DNA of 5,674 nucleotides from Bacteroidota bacterium. Its GTDB lineage: Bacteria; Bacteroidota; Bacteroidia; NS11-12g; UBA955. Shown here piece after piece: positions 1 to 5,674 of the stretch; within the stretch, counting starts at the first letter, position 1, and every line of letters starts with the position of its first letter. A program made the translations under genes and the position numbers. Below the pieces are notes generated by a model. The model was not told where the DNA came from. It did no database searches and saw only the letters and a program-made list of their open reading frames with translations. Where the stretch lies: NCBI GenBank assembly GCA_947450015.1, contig CANFUB010000181.1, forward strand, positions 1 to 5,674, in the 5' to 3' direction.

Positions 1-1929
1 ATTGGCAATCACATTTTTATAAGCAACTGAATCGAACAACATCACTGATAAAGCATGTAAGGTAAAGAACCATCCACGTGTTTGATCGACCCCTTCAGCA
101 ATAAAATCAGCTGGGAAAGCCGACTTCCATTCTTTGTTAAAGGGTGTTCCATTCTCTTCACCAGTATTTAAACCCCATTGCGCATAAGGCATGGCACCGC
201 TATCAAACCAAACATCTATTAAATCTGTTTCGCGTTTCATAGGTTCGCCTTTTGATGACAAAAGAACGATATCATCTACATATGGGCGGTGCAAATCACT
301 TATCTCCATATTATTAGAATTACCCGCAGCATTGGCTTTGGCCATTTCCAATTTTAATTCTTCAATAGAACCAATGCAAATTTCTTCGCTACCATCGGCA
401 GTGCGCCAAATTGGCAATGGTGTTCCCCAATATCTGCTGCGACTTAAATTCCAATCAATCAGATTTTCTAACCAATTACCAAAACGGCCTTCGCCAGTTG
501 ATGCAGGTTGCCATTTGATGGTTTTATTAAGTTCTACTAATCTTTCCTTTACAGCTGTGGTTTTAATGAACCAACTATCCAAAGGATAATATAAAATGGG
601 TTTATCAGTACGCCAGCAATGTGGATAGGTATGCTCGTATTTTTCAACTTTAAATGCCTTATTTTCTTCTTTAAGTTTTATTGAAATTAATACATCCGTG
701 CTTTTATAGTTTGAATCTTTTTCGTCAGCATCGTTGTAATTTTTTACAAACAATCCTGAAAACTCGCCAACACCGTCAACAAACTTACCTTGTCTATCCA
801 CCAATGTTAAAGCACCTATGCCATTTTGTTTGGCTACTCTAAAATCGTCGGCACCAAAACTTGGCGCTATGTGCACGATACCTGTACCATCCTCGGTGGT
901 TACAAAATCGCCAATAATCACTTTAAATGCATCGCCTTCTATCAGTTCTTTTTTATTGGCTTCAAATGGCATGAGTTGCTCATATTGGACACCCGCTAAC
1001 TCGCTGCCCTTCAATTCATGAATAATTTTGAAGGGAATCAATTTATCGCCCGAATTATAATCTTCTAACTGAATGTCTGTGGCTTTTTCGCTAAAGTATT
1101 TGCCCAATAAATTTTTTGCAAGAATTACTGTTACTGGCAAGTAGGTATACTGATTAAATGTTTTTACAATTACATAATCAATGTTTTTTCCAACTGCTAA
1201 AGCCGTATTGCTTGGTAGGGTCCATGGTGTGGTAGTCCATGCTAAGAAATATAAATCTGCTGCAATACTTGAAAGTGCATGATTAGCAGTCAATTTAAAC
1301 TGAGCCACCGCAGTGGTATCTTTCACCGGTTTATAGGTGCCTGGTTGGTTTAATTCATGGCTACTTAAACCGGTACCAGCAGCAGGACTATAGGGTTGTA
1401 TCGTGTAACCTTTGTATAAAAATCCTTTTGAATGTAATTGTTTAAGCAAATACCATAAGGTTTCAACATACTTAGTTTCATAGGTAATGTAAGGATGTTC
1501 AAGATCTACCCAATACCCCATGCGCTCGGTTAATGAATCCCATTTATCTTTAAACAACATCACATCCTTCCGACATTCAGCATTGTAATCTTCGATGCTA
1601 ATTGTTTTACCAATGTCCTCTTTAGTGATTCCCAAGCGTTTTTCAACTTGTAGTTCTATAGGCAAACCATGTGTATCCCAGCCACCTTTGCGTTCCACTT
1701 TAAAACCTTGTAGTGTTTTATATCTACAAAAAATATCTTTAATAGCGCGTGCCATTACGTGGTGTATCCCTGGCATCCCATTGGCGCTAGGTGGACCTTC
1801 GTAAAAAACAAAGTCCTTGCTATTTTGTCTGCTATCGATACTTTTTTGAAAAGTGTTATCAGCTTTCCATTGCTGTAAAACTTCTTCTTCTATCTTTGGC
1901 CAATTGACTTGTTTAAGTGTGCGGTACAT
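1..1929 (-). CDS. ileS: Isoleucyl-tRNA synthetase, N-terminal 643 residues (truncated by window edge)
   Basis: This gene encodes the cytoplasmic class I enzyme that activates isoleucine with ATP, charges tRNA-Ile and edits away misactivated valine. The frame is open from the ATG at 1929 to base 1, giving 643 codons without a stop. Bacteroidota IleRS is usually about 1,100 residues or a little more, so the KMSKS loop, anticodon-binding domain and C-terminus lie beyond the left edge. Visible motifs, in order, are the class I signature region GPPSANGMPGIHH (45-57), GGWDTHGLP (82-90), the CP1 editing domain with TTTPWTLPSN (232-241) and GTGIVHIAP (348-356), and the DDF at 361-363. By alignment with E. 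coli IleRS, H353 and D362 correspond to editing residues H333 and D342. YPHCWR (435-440), WFDSG (574-578) and EGVDQTRGWFF (612-622) of the catalytic core follow. The signature reads G-I-H-H rather than H-x-G-H, as in IleRS2-type enzymes. An in-frame TGA at 1941-1939, four codons before the ATG, fixes the start. Family assignment is near certain. Confidence 0.97.
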   Translation of the reverse strand, partial: MYRTLKQVNWPKIEEEVLQQWKADNTFQKSIDSRQNSKDFVFYEGPPSANGMPGIHHVMARAIKDIFCRYKTLQGFKVERKGGWDTHGLPIELQVEKRLGITKEDIGKTISIEDYNAECRKDVMLFKDKWDSLTERMGYWVDLEHPYITYETKYVETLWYLLKQLHSKGFLYKGYTIQPYSPAAGTGLSSHELNQPGTYKPVKDTTAVAQFKLTANHALSSIAADLYFLAWTTTPWTLPSNTALAVGKNIDYVIVKTFNQYTYLPVTVILAKNLLGKYFSEKATDIQLEDYNSGDKLIPFKIIHELKGSELAGVQYEQLMPFEANKKELIEGDAFKVIIGDFVTTEDGTGIVHIAPSFGADDFRVAKQNGIGALTLVDRQGKFVDGVGEFSGLFVKNYNDADEKDSNYKSTDVLISIKLKEENKAFKVEKYEHTYPHCWRTDKPILYYPLDSWFIKTTAVKERLVELNKTIKWQPASTGEGRFGNWLENLIDWNLSRSRYWGTPLPIWRTADGSEEICIGSIEELKLEMAKANAAGNSNNMEISDLHRPYVDDIVLLSSKGEPMKRETDLIDVWFDSGAMPYAQWGLNTGEENGTPFNKEWKSAFPADFIAEGVDQTRGWFFTLHALSVMLFDSVAYKNVIAN

Positions 1930-1956
1930 GCTTTCTGTTCAAAAAAATTAAGTGTG

Positions 1957-1964
1957 CAAAGATA
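1957..1964 (-). promoter_or_regulatory. Bacteroidota-type -7 promoter element of ileS
   Basis: On the minus strand this reads TATCTTTG, an exact match to the Bacteroidota -7 consensus TAnnTTTG, and it is followed by CAC. It lies 27 bases before the ileS ATG, which would give a leader of roughly 20 bases. No TTG is present at the usual distance (about 17-23 bases upstream) to serve as the -33 element, so this is a -7-only call. It suggests ileS is transcribed on its own rather than only by read-through from pruA. Confidence 0.6.
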
Positions 1965-1974
1965 ATTTATTTAA

Positions 1975-2006
1975 TTGGGGAATTTATAAGCTAAACACAA
2001 CCCCAA
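1975..2006 (-). terminator. Inverted repeat between pruA and ileS; possible weak terminator
   Basis: TTGGGG (1975-1980) and CCCCAA (2001-2006) form a perfect 6-bp stem around a 20-base loop. Inside the loop, TTTA and TAAA (minus-strand reading) can add a further 4-bp stem around GCTTA. In the pruA direction the stem is followed by an A/U-rich stretch that is not a clean U-tract, so intrinsic termination would be weak. The repeat begins about 110 bases after the pruA stop codon. It also covers the place where the ileS -33 element would be expected, so a regulatory role is an equally open alternative. Confidence 0.3.
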
Positions 2007-2102
2007 GAAAATTGGTAAATCAATCATAAAATAAATAGGAATTCTACATCAATTGAAAGTATTGTCAACTGATATTTAAAGTATTTTCTAAAACTAATAG
2101 AT

Positions 2103-2120
2103 AATAGTCGGTCGACTATT
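2103..2120. repeat. 8-bp inverted repeat overlapping the pruA stop codon
   Basis: The arms AATAGTCG (2103-2110) and CGACTATT (2113-2120) are perfect inverted repeats separated by two bases. As RNA the innermost pair would probably open, giving a 7-bp stem with a 4-base loop. The stop codon TAG of pruA (2118-2116) lies inside one arm. No U-tract follows directly in the pruA direction. It may stabilise the 3' end of the mRNA or contribute to termination, or it may be chance. Confidence 0.4.
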
Positions 2121-3747
2121 CTTCTGACAAGAAAGGGTATCTGTAATCTTTCACAGGAACAAGGGTTTCCTTTATGGTGCGTGTACTTGTCCAACGCAAC
2201 AAATTAGCTTTGCTACCTGCTTTATCATTGGTACCACTGGCTCTGCTTCCGCCAAATGGTTGCTGACCTACAACTGCACCTGTTGGCTTATCGTTAATGT
2301 AAAAATTACCTGCAGCATTTCTCAATTTTTCAGTAGCTGTAGTGATTGCATAACGGTCTTGCGCAATAATGGCACCAGTCAAAGCATATTCACTAGTAGT
2401 ATTCACCAATTCTAAAGTTTTTTCAAACTCGTTTTCATTGTATACAAAAAGTGTTAAAACTGGACCGAATAGCTCTTCGCACATGGTCACATATTTAGGA
2501 TCTTGTGCAACGATAACAGTTGGCTCAATAAAATAACCTTTGCTTTTATCGCAATTGCCACCGACAATAATTTCTGCTCCTGCATCCGCTTTCGCATTGG
2601 CAATGTATTTAGCCAATTTATCAAATGATTTTTCGTCAATTACAGCGTTTACAAAATTGGTGAAATCCTCAGTAGGACCCACTTTCATGGTTTTTATCTC
2701 TGCAACTAATTTTGATTTGATGTCATTCCATAAATTAGAAGGAATATAAGCTCTTGAAGCTGCTGAGCATTTTTGACCTTGGTATTCGAAGGCACCACGT
2801 GCAAGGGCGGCAACTGTTGTATCAACATCGGCACTTTTGTGCACCATTACAAAATCTTTACCACCAGTTTCACCAACAATTCTTGGATAGGTTTTGTATT
2901 TATGAATATTGGCACCTATGCTATTCCACATGCTGCGGAATACACCAGTTGAACCTGTAAAGTGAAGGCCTGCAAAATCGGGGTGATTAAAAATAATATC
3001 ACCAGTGGTAGGGCCATCGGTATAAATTAAATTAATAACACCTGCAGGTAAACCCGCTTCAATCAATAGTTCCATGATAACATTGGCGGAATATATTTGG
3101 GTGAAGGCAGGTTTCCAAACTACCACATTGCCCATCATGGCCATGCAAGTAGGTAAATTGCCAGCTATTGCTGTAAAATTAAAGGGGGTTAATGCGAATG
3201 TAAAGCCTTCAAGTGGGCGGTGTTCTAACCGGTTCCAAATGGCTTTACCATTGGCAGTTGGTTGATCCGCATAAATTTCGCTCATGTATTGTACATTGAA
3301 TCTTAAAAAATCAATGAATTCGCAAGCTGCGTCAATTTCTGCCTGATAGGCGTTTTTAGATTGTGCCAACATGGTGGCTGCATTTAATTTTGCGCGGTAA
3401 GGACCAGCTAATAATTCAGCAGCTTTTAGAAAAATAGCAGCTCTTTGTTCCCAAGGCATATTTTCCCAAGCTGGTTTAGCCGCCATGGCTGCATTGATGG
3501 CATCATGAATGTGACTAGCTTCACCAACATGAAACAACCCAATTTGATGGTGAATATCGTGAGGCGGTGCAATTTTTTCAGTTTTTCCTGTTCTTACTTC
3601 TTCGCCATTGATGTACATTGGAATATCGATGACTTTACTTCTAGCCTCAGCTAAAGCTTTTTTAAGTGCTAATTTTTCTTTACTAGCTGGTGCATAATCA
3701 AGCACTGTTTCATTGATGGCTGTAGGAATTTTAAAAAAACCGTTCAT
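2116..3747 (-). CDS. pruA: L-glutamate gamma-semialdehyde (1-pyrroline-5-carboxylate) dehydrogenase
   Basis: The product is a cytoplasmic NAD-dependent aldehyde dehydrogenase that oxidises glutamate semialdehyde, the open form of 1-pyrroline-5-carboxylate, to glutamate. This is the second step of proline catabolism. It is complete at 543 residues, the usual length for stand-alone Bacteroidota and mitochondrial-type P5CDH. Visible ALDH features are TPFNF (187-191, with N190 of the oxyanion site), the NAD-binding FTGSTG (263-268), GETGGK with the general base E293 (292-297), GQKCSAA with the catalytic cysteine C327 (324-330), and CEELFGP (423-429). QPFGGSRASGTNDKAG near 496-511 is typical of P5CDH and separates it from other ALDHs. 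The N-terminal PPHD (61-64) also fits the family. An in-frame TAA at 3765-3763 lies upstream with no other start between, fixing the ATG. Proline dehydrogenase, which makes the substrate, is not in the window and is not fused to this protein as it is in PutA. All key catalytic residues are present. Confidence 0.97.
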   Translation of the reverse strand: MNGFFKIPTAINETVLDYAPASKEKLALKKALAEARSKVIDIPMYINGEEVRTGKTEKIAPPHDIHHQIGLFHVGEASHIHDAINAAMAAKPAWENMPWEQRAAIFLKAAELLAGPYRAKLNAATMLAQSKNAYQAEIDAACEFIDFLRFNVQYMSEIYADQPTANGKAIWNRLEHRPLEGFTFALTPFNFTAIAGNLPTCMAMMGNVVVWKPAFTQIYSANVIMELLIEAGLPAGVINLIYTDGPTTGDIIFNHPDFAGLHFTGSTGVFRSMWNSIGANIHKYKTYPRIVGETGGKDFVMVHKSADVDTTVAALARGAFEYQGQKCSAASRAYIPSNLWNDIKSKLVAEIKTMKVGPTEDFTNFVNAVIDEKSFDKLAKYIANAKADAGAEIIVGGNCDKSKGYFIEPTVIVAQDPKYVTMCEELFGPVLTLFVYNENEFEKTLELVNTTSEYALTGAIIAQDRYAITTATEKLRNAAGNFYINDKPTGAVVGQQPFGGSRASGTNDKAGSKANLLRWTSTRTIKETLVPVKDYRYPFLSEE

Positions 3748-3774
3748 ATTGTTTGAATTGGATTAAATGAGGTG

Positions 3775-3807
3775 CAAAGGTAATTTTTTTAAGTGAGAAA
3801 AACCCAA
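3775..3807 (-). promoter_or_regulatory. Bacteroidota-type promoter of pruA
   Basis: The minus strand reads TACCTTTG at 3782-3775, an exact match to the -7 consensus TAnnTTTG, again followed by CAC. A TTG at 3807-3805 lies 22 bases further upstream and could be the -33 element, though this spacing is at the long end. The -7 element ends 27 bases before the pruA ATG, the same geometry as at ileS. The -7 call is stronger than the -33 call. Confidence 0.6.
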
Positions 3808-3819
3808 CATTTGAAAGGC

Positions 3820-3868
3820 TAAGATGTACATTATTAAATGCATTTTAAATATGTAATTAATAAGATGT
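3820..3868. repeat. Short repeats and palindromes in the divergent intergenic region
   Basis: TAAGATGT occurs at 3820-3827 and again at 3861-3868, 41 bases apart and in the same orientation. Between or overlapping them are the palindromes ATGTACAT (3824-3831) and AAATGCATTT (3836-3845). They lie between the two outward-facing promoters, where a regulator could bind. The DNA is very AT-rich, so short repeats of this kind can arise by chance, and no known operator was recognised. Confidence 0.25.
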
Positions 3869-3898
3869 TGATAAATTAAGTAAAAACACCTAAATTTC
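3868..3898 (+). promoter_or_regulatory. Bacteroidota-type promoter of the surface-protein gene
   Basis: TTG at 3868-3870 is followed after 20 bases by TAAATTTC at 3891-3898. The second element matches five of the six fixed positions of TAnnTTTG, with C in place of the last G. Spacing agrees with the Bacteroidota consensus. It would place the transcript start at roughly 3902-3905 and leave a leader of under 20 bases before the ATG at 3922. No Shine-Dalgarno sequence is seen, as is usual in this phylum. Confidence 0.5.
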
Positions 3899-3921
3899 GC
3901 CTCTGATAACATTTAAGTAAT

Positions 3922-5674
3922 ATGATGGCAAGAATATACAAGCTTTTTCTTCTTTCTACCCTTTTTTGCTTGGCTTTTAACCCAGCGAAAGGGCAAGAAC
4001 TATCTACACTCGGTAAAACGTTTTGGTTAACTTTCATGGAAAACAATGCCAGTAATACCGATAGTGCGACTGCTCCAGAAATGAAAATCGTTATAAGTTG
4101 CCCGAAGGCAACTTCCGGTACAGTAAAAAACGTAAACACTGGTCATAGCTTACCATTTTCAATTGGCGCTGGTGGTGGTGTAGATACCGTTTATGTACCT
4201 GGTTATATGGGTTATTGTATTAACTCTGAGAGCAGATCGAGGAGAAAAAGAGGTTTAATAGTTGAAGCCAAAGATACAGTTGCAGTAAGTGCTCAAAGCA
4301 CTAAATCATTCACTTGCGATGCATCACTCATTTATCCAATTGAAGCTTTAGGCGTCGATTATCGTATACTCTCTCATTTAGGTGATCCAGGTGGCGGTAA
4401 TACAAACTACCGTTCAGCTTTTGCAATCGTTGCAACTGAAGATAATACATCCATTGAAATTACCCCTTCAGTTCTTACAAAAGGTGGCAATGCAGCCAAT
4501 ACAAAATTTACCATTGTCTTAAACAAGGGTGAATCCTACCAAGTGCAAGCAAATACAAACAAACTTGATTTATCTGGCACCTTGGTACAAGCACTGAACT
4601 GTAAAAGAATCGCAGTATTCGGAGGCAGTAGCAGAAGTGCTATTGGACCTCCCGGCAACTCATGTGCCAGTTCTTATGACCATTTGTACGAGCAAATGAT
4701 GCCTATTAATTTATGGGGTAAACGATTCATTATTGCACCAACTATTTGGTCGAAAGGACGATTAAGAAAATGGGAGTTAGTAAAAGTAGTAGCAAGTATA
4801 AATAACACCATTGTGCGTTTTAACAACCGCCCAGTAAAAATTATCAATGCAGGTTTTTCGGATACCTTTTGGATAGATTCTTCGCGTTGCAAAAACACCC
4901 TCATATATACAAATAAACCTGTTGGTATTTGTCAATATGCATCGAGCGAGGCATGCGATGGTGGTGGTTTTGGCGCAGGCACCGATACTGACCCTATGAT
5001 GATGTGGGTAACGCCAATTGAACAATCTTTAAAAAATTTAAATTTCAGTTGCGAAAACGCATTGACCATCAATAAATTTTTCTTGAATGTGTATGTTAAA
5101 ACTGCCTATCGAAGTACCTTTAGGCTAGATGGGGCAAAACCTACAGCACCATGGAATTTAGTTACCAATGACACGAGTTATTCCTACATTCAGCAGTCTG
5201 GCTTAACGCAAGGCAAACATAATATCACCAGTCCATATGGCTTTGCGGCCATGCTGTATGCCTATGGCGACCATGGATCTTATGGTTACAATGCAGGATC
5301 TTCTGTTAAAGCCCTGAGTTTTTATATGACAGCAGCTGGTAAAAGTAGTTCGGATTTTGAATTAGATACCCCCTATTACATTGCTTGTCAAGGAACTGCA
5401 ATACCATTTGATGTTGCCACTACCTATATACCTCAAGCCTATAAATGGGTTTTATTCAATCCATCGGGCAATGTTATAAAAACTGCAAAAGCATTCACTT
5501 ATACCTTTAACGACACAGGTATGATTAAATTAATGGCGATAACAACTCGCCCATTGGTTGGTATTTGCAATGGTGTGAGTACAGATACACTTATTAATTA
5601 TGTTAAAGTTTTTGCAAAACCTAAAATACGACTATTGGCGGATACGACCATTTGTAAAGGCAATAGTTTTTATA
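3922..5674 (+). CDS. Secreted IgGFc-binding-like / PKD-like surface protein, N-terminal 584 residues (truncated by window edge)
   Basis: The frame is open from the ATG at 3922 to the right edge (584 codons plus one base). An in-frame TAA at 3907-3909 leaves ATG 3922 as the first possible start; a second ATG follows directly. Residues 1-24 look like a type I signal peptide: R4 and K7, a hydrophobic core from L8 to F19, and likely cleavage after AKG (22-24). Residues about 111-370 resemble the IgGFc-binding N-terminal family (PF17517): LGVDYRILS (143-151), VATEDNTSIEITPS (170-183), LNKGESYQV (200-208), DLSGT (216-220), YDHLYEQ (252-258), WGK (265-267), VVASINNTIV (289-298) and KPVGICQY (332-339). 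An AYGDHGSYGYNAGSS stretch around 450-465 is usual after this domain. Residues about 483-567 form a PKD/Ig-like module, and DTTICKG (574-580) opens another, as in gliding-motility or type IX secretion (T9SS) surface proteins. A C-terminal sorting domain is therefore expected beyond the window but not seen. It is likely exported and adhesive; its ligand is unknown, and the family name does not prove IgG binding. Confidence 0.88.
   Translation, partial: MMARIYKLFLLSTLFCLAFNPAKGQELSTLGKTFWLTFMENNASNTDSATAPEMKIVISCPKATSGTVKNVNTGHSLPFSIGAGGGVDTVYVPGYMGYCINSESRSRRKRGLIVEAKDTVAVSAQSTKSFTCDASLIYPIEALGVDYRILSHLGDPGGGNTNYRSAFAIVATEDNTSIEITPSVLTKGGNAANTKFTIVLNKGESYQVQANTNKLDLSGTLVQALNCKRIAVFGGSSRSAIGPPGNSCASSYDHLYEQMMPINLWGKRFIIAPTIWSKGRLRKWELVKVVASINNTIVRFNNRPVKIINAGFSDTFWIDSSRCKNTLIYTNKPVGICQYASSEACDGGGFGAGTDTDPMMMWVTPIEQSLKNLNFSCENALTINKFFLNVYVKTAYRSTFRLDGAKPTAPWNLVTNDTSYSYIQQSGLTQGKHNITSPYGFAAMLYAYGDHGSYGYNAGSSVKALSFYMTAAGKSSSDFELDTPYYIACQGTAIPFDVATTYIPQAYKWVLFNPSGNVIKTAKAFTYTFNDTGMIKLMAITTRPLVGICNGVSTDTLINYVKVFAKPKIRLLADTTICKGNSFY

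Noticed and set aside
191..1804. Short plus-strand open frames at 191-589, 818-1021 and 1595-1804
   Set aside because: All lie antisense within ileS, whose minus-strand frame is fully supported by conserved motifs. Their translations show no recognisable domain and they have no promoter-like sites.
1930..2115. Possible small gene, tRNA or riboswitch in the ileS-pruA gap
   Set aside because: The gap is very AT-rich with no cloverleaf, no aptamer-like conserved core and no convincing short reading frame. Only the promoter element, a TCAATTGA palindrome (2049-2056) and the listed inverted repeats were seen.
2540..3654. Plus-strand open frames at 2540-2749, 2754-2960, 3074-3265 and 3445-3654
   Set aside because: They are antisense shadows inside pruA, which is complete and has all catalytic residues.
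1..3747. ileS and pruA as one functional operon
   Set aside because: They share orientation, but there is a 186-base gap, a separate ileS promoter element and no metabolic link.
3967..3969. Cys16 of the surface protein as a lipoprotein anchor
   Set aside because: The residues before it (T-L-F) do not fit a lipobox, which needs a small residue at -1. A type I signal peptide cleaved after AKG is more likely.
3876..5025. Minus-strand open frames at 3876-4139, 4674-4904 and 4777-5025
   Set aside because: They run antisense to the secreted surface-protein gene. The first crosses that gene's start and promoter, and the last two overlap each other in different frames. None resembles a known family, while the plus-strand frame has clear domain motifs.
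1..5674. CRISPR array, insertion sequence, phage or defence system
   Set aside because: No regularly spaced repeats, transposase, integrase, terminal inverted repeats or defence-related domains were found on either strand.

Overview
The window looks like chromosomal DNA from a member of the Bacteroidota, possibly a Chitinophagales- or Sphingobacteriales-like bacterium; the genus cannot be fixed from sequence alone. Three things support this. The DNA is AT-rich, with no clear Shine-Dalgarno sequences before the genes. Promoter-like sites of the Bacteroidota type (TTG, then about 20 bases, then TAnnTTTG) sit just upstream of the start codons. The protein families are also typical: an IleRS with the GPPSANGMPGIHH signature, a stand-alone PruA, and a secreted IgGFc-binding-like, PKD-like surface protein of the kind usually exported by the type IX secretion system.

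Layout: bases 1-1929 on the minus strand hold the N-terminal 643 codons of isoleucyl-tRNA synthetase (ileS), which runs off the left edge. A 186-base gap follows, holding the ileS -7 promoter element and two inverted repeats. Bases 2116-3747 on the minus strand hold a complete 1-pyrroline-5-carboxylate dehydrogenase (pruA). A 174-base divergent intergenic region carries a promoter for pruA and one for the gene on the other side. From 3922 to the right edge, on the plus strand, runs the first 584 codons of a large secreted protein: signal peptide, IgGFc-binding-like domain, a PKD/Ig-like module and the start of another.

The three genes do not form an obvious functional unit. ileS is essential translation machinery, pruA is proline catabolism, and the third gene encodes a cell-surface or secreted, probably adhesive, protein. 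ileS and pruA point the same way, but ileS seems to have its own promoter, so they are probably not a tight operon. No mobile element, CRISPR array, tRNA or rRNA gene was seen. I found no clear evidence of a new multi-gene system. The points most worth a second look are the swapped class I signature (GxHH instead of HxGH) in IleRS, which the literature links to mupirocin hyper-resistance, and the edge-truncated surface protein.
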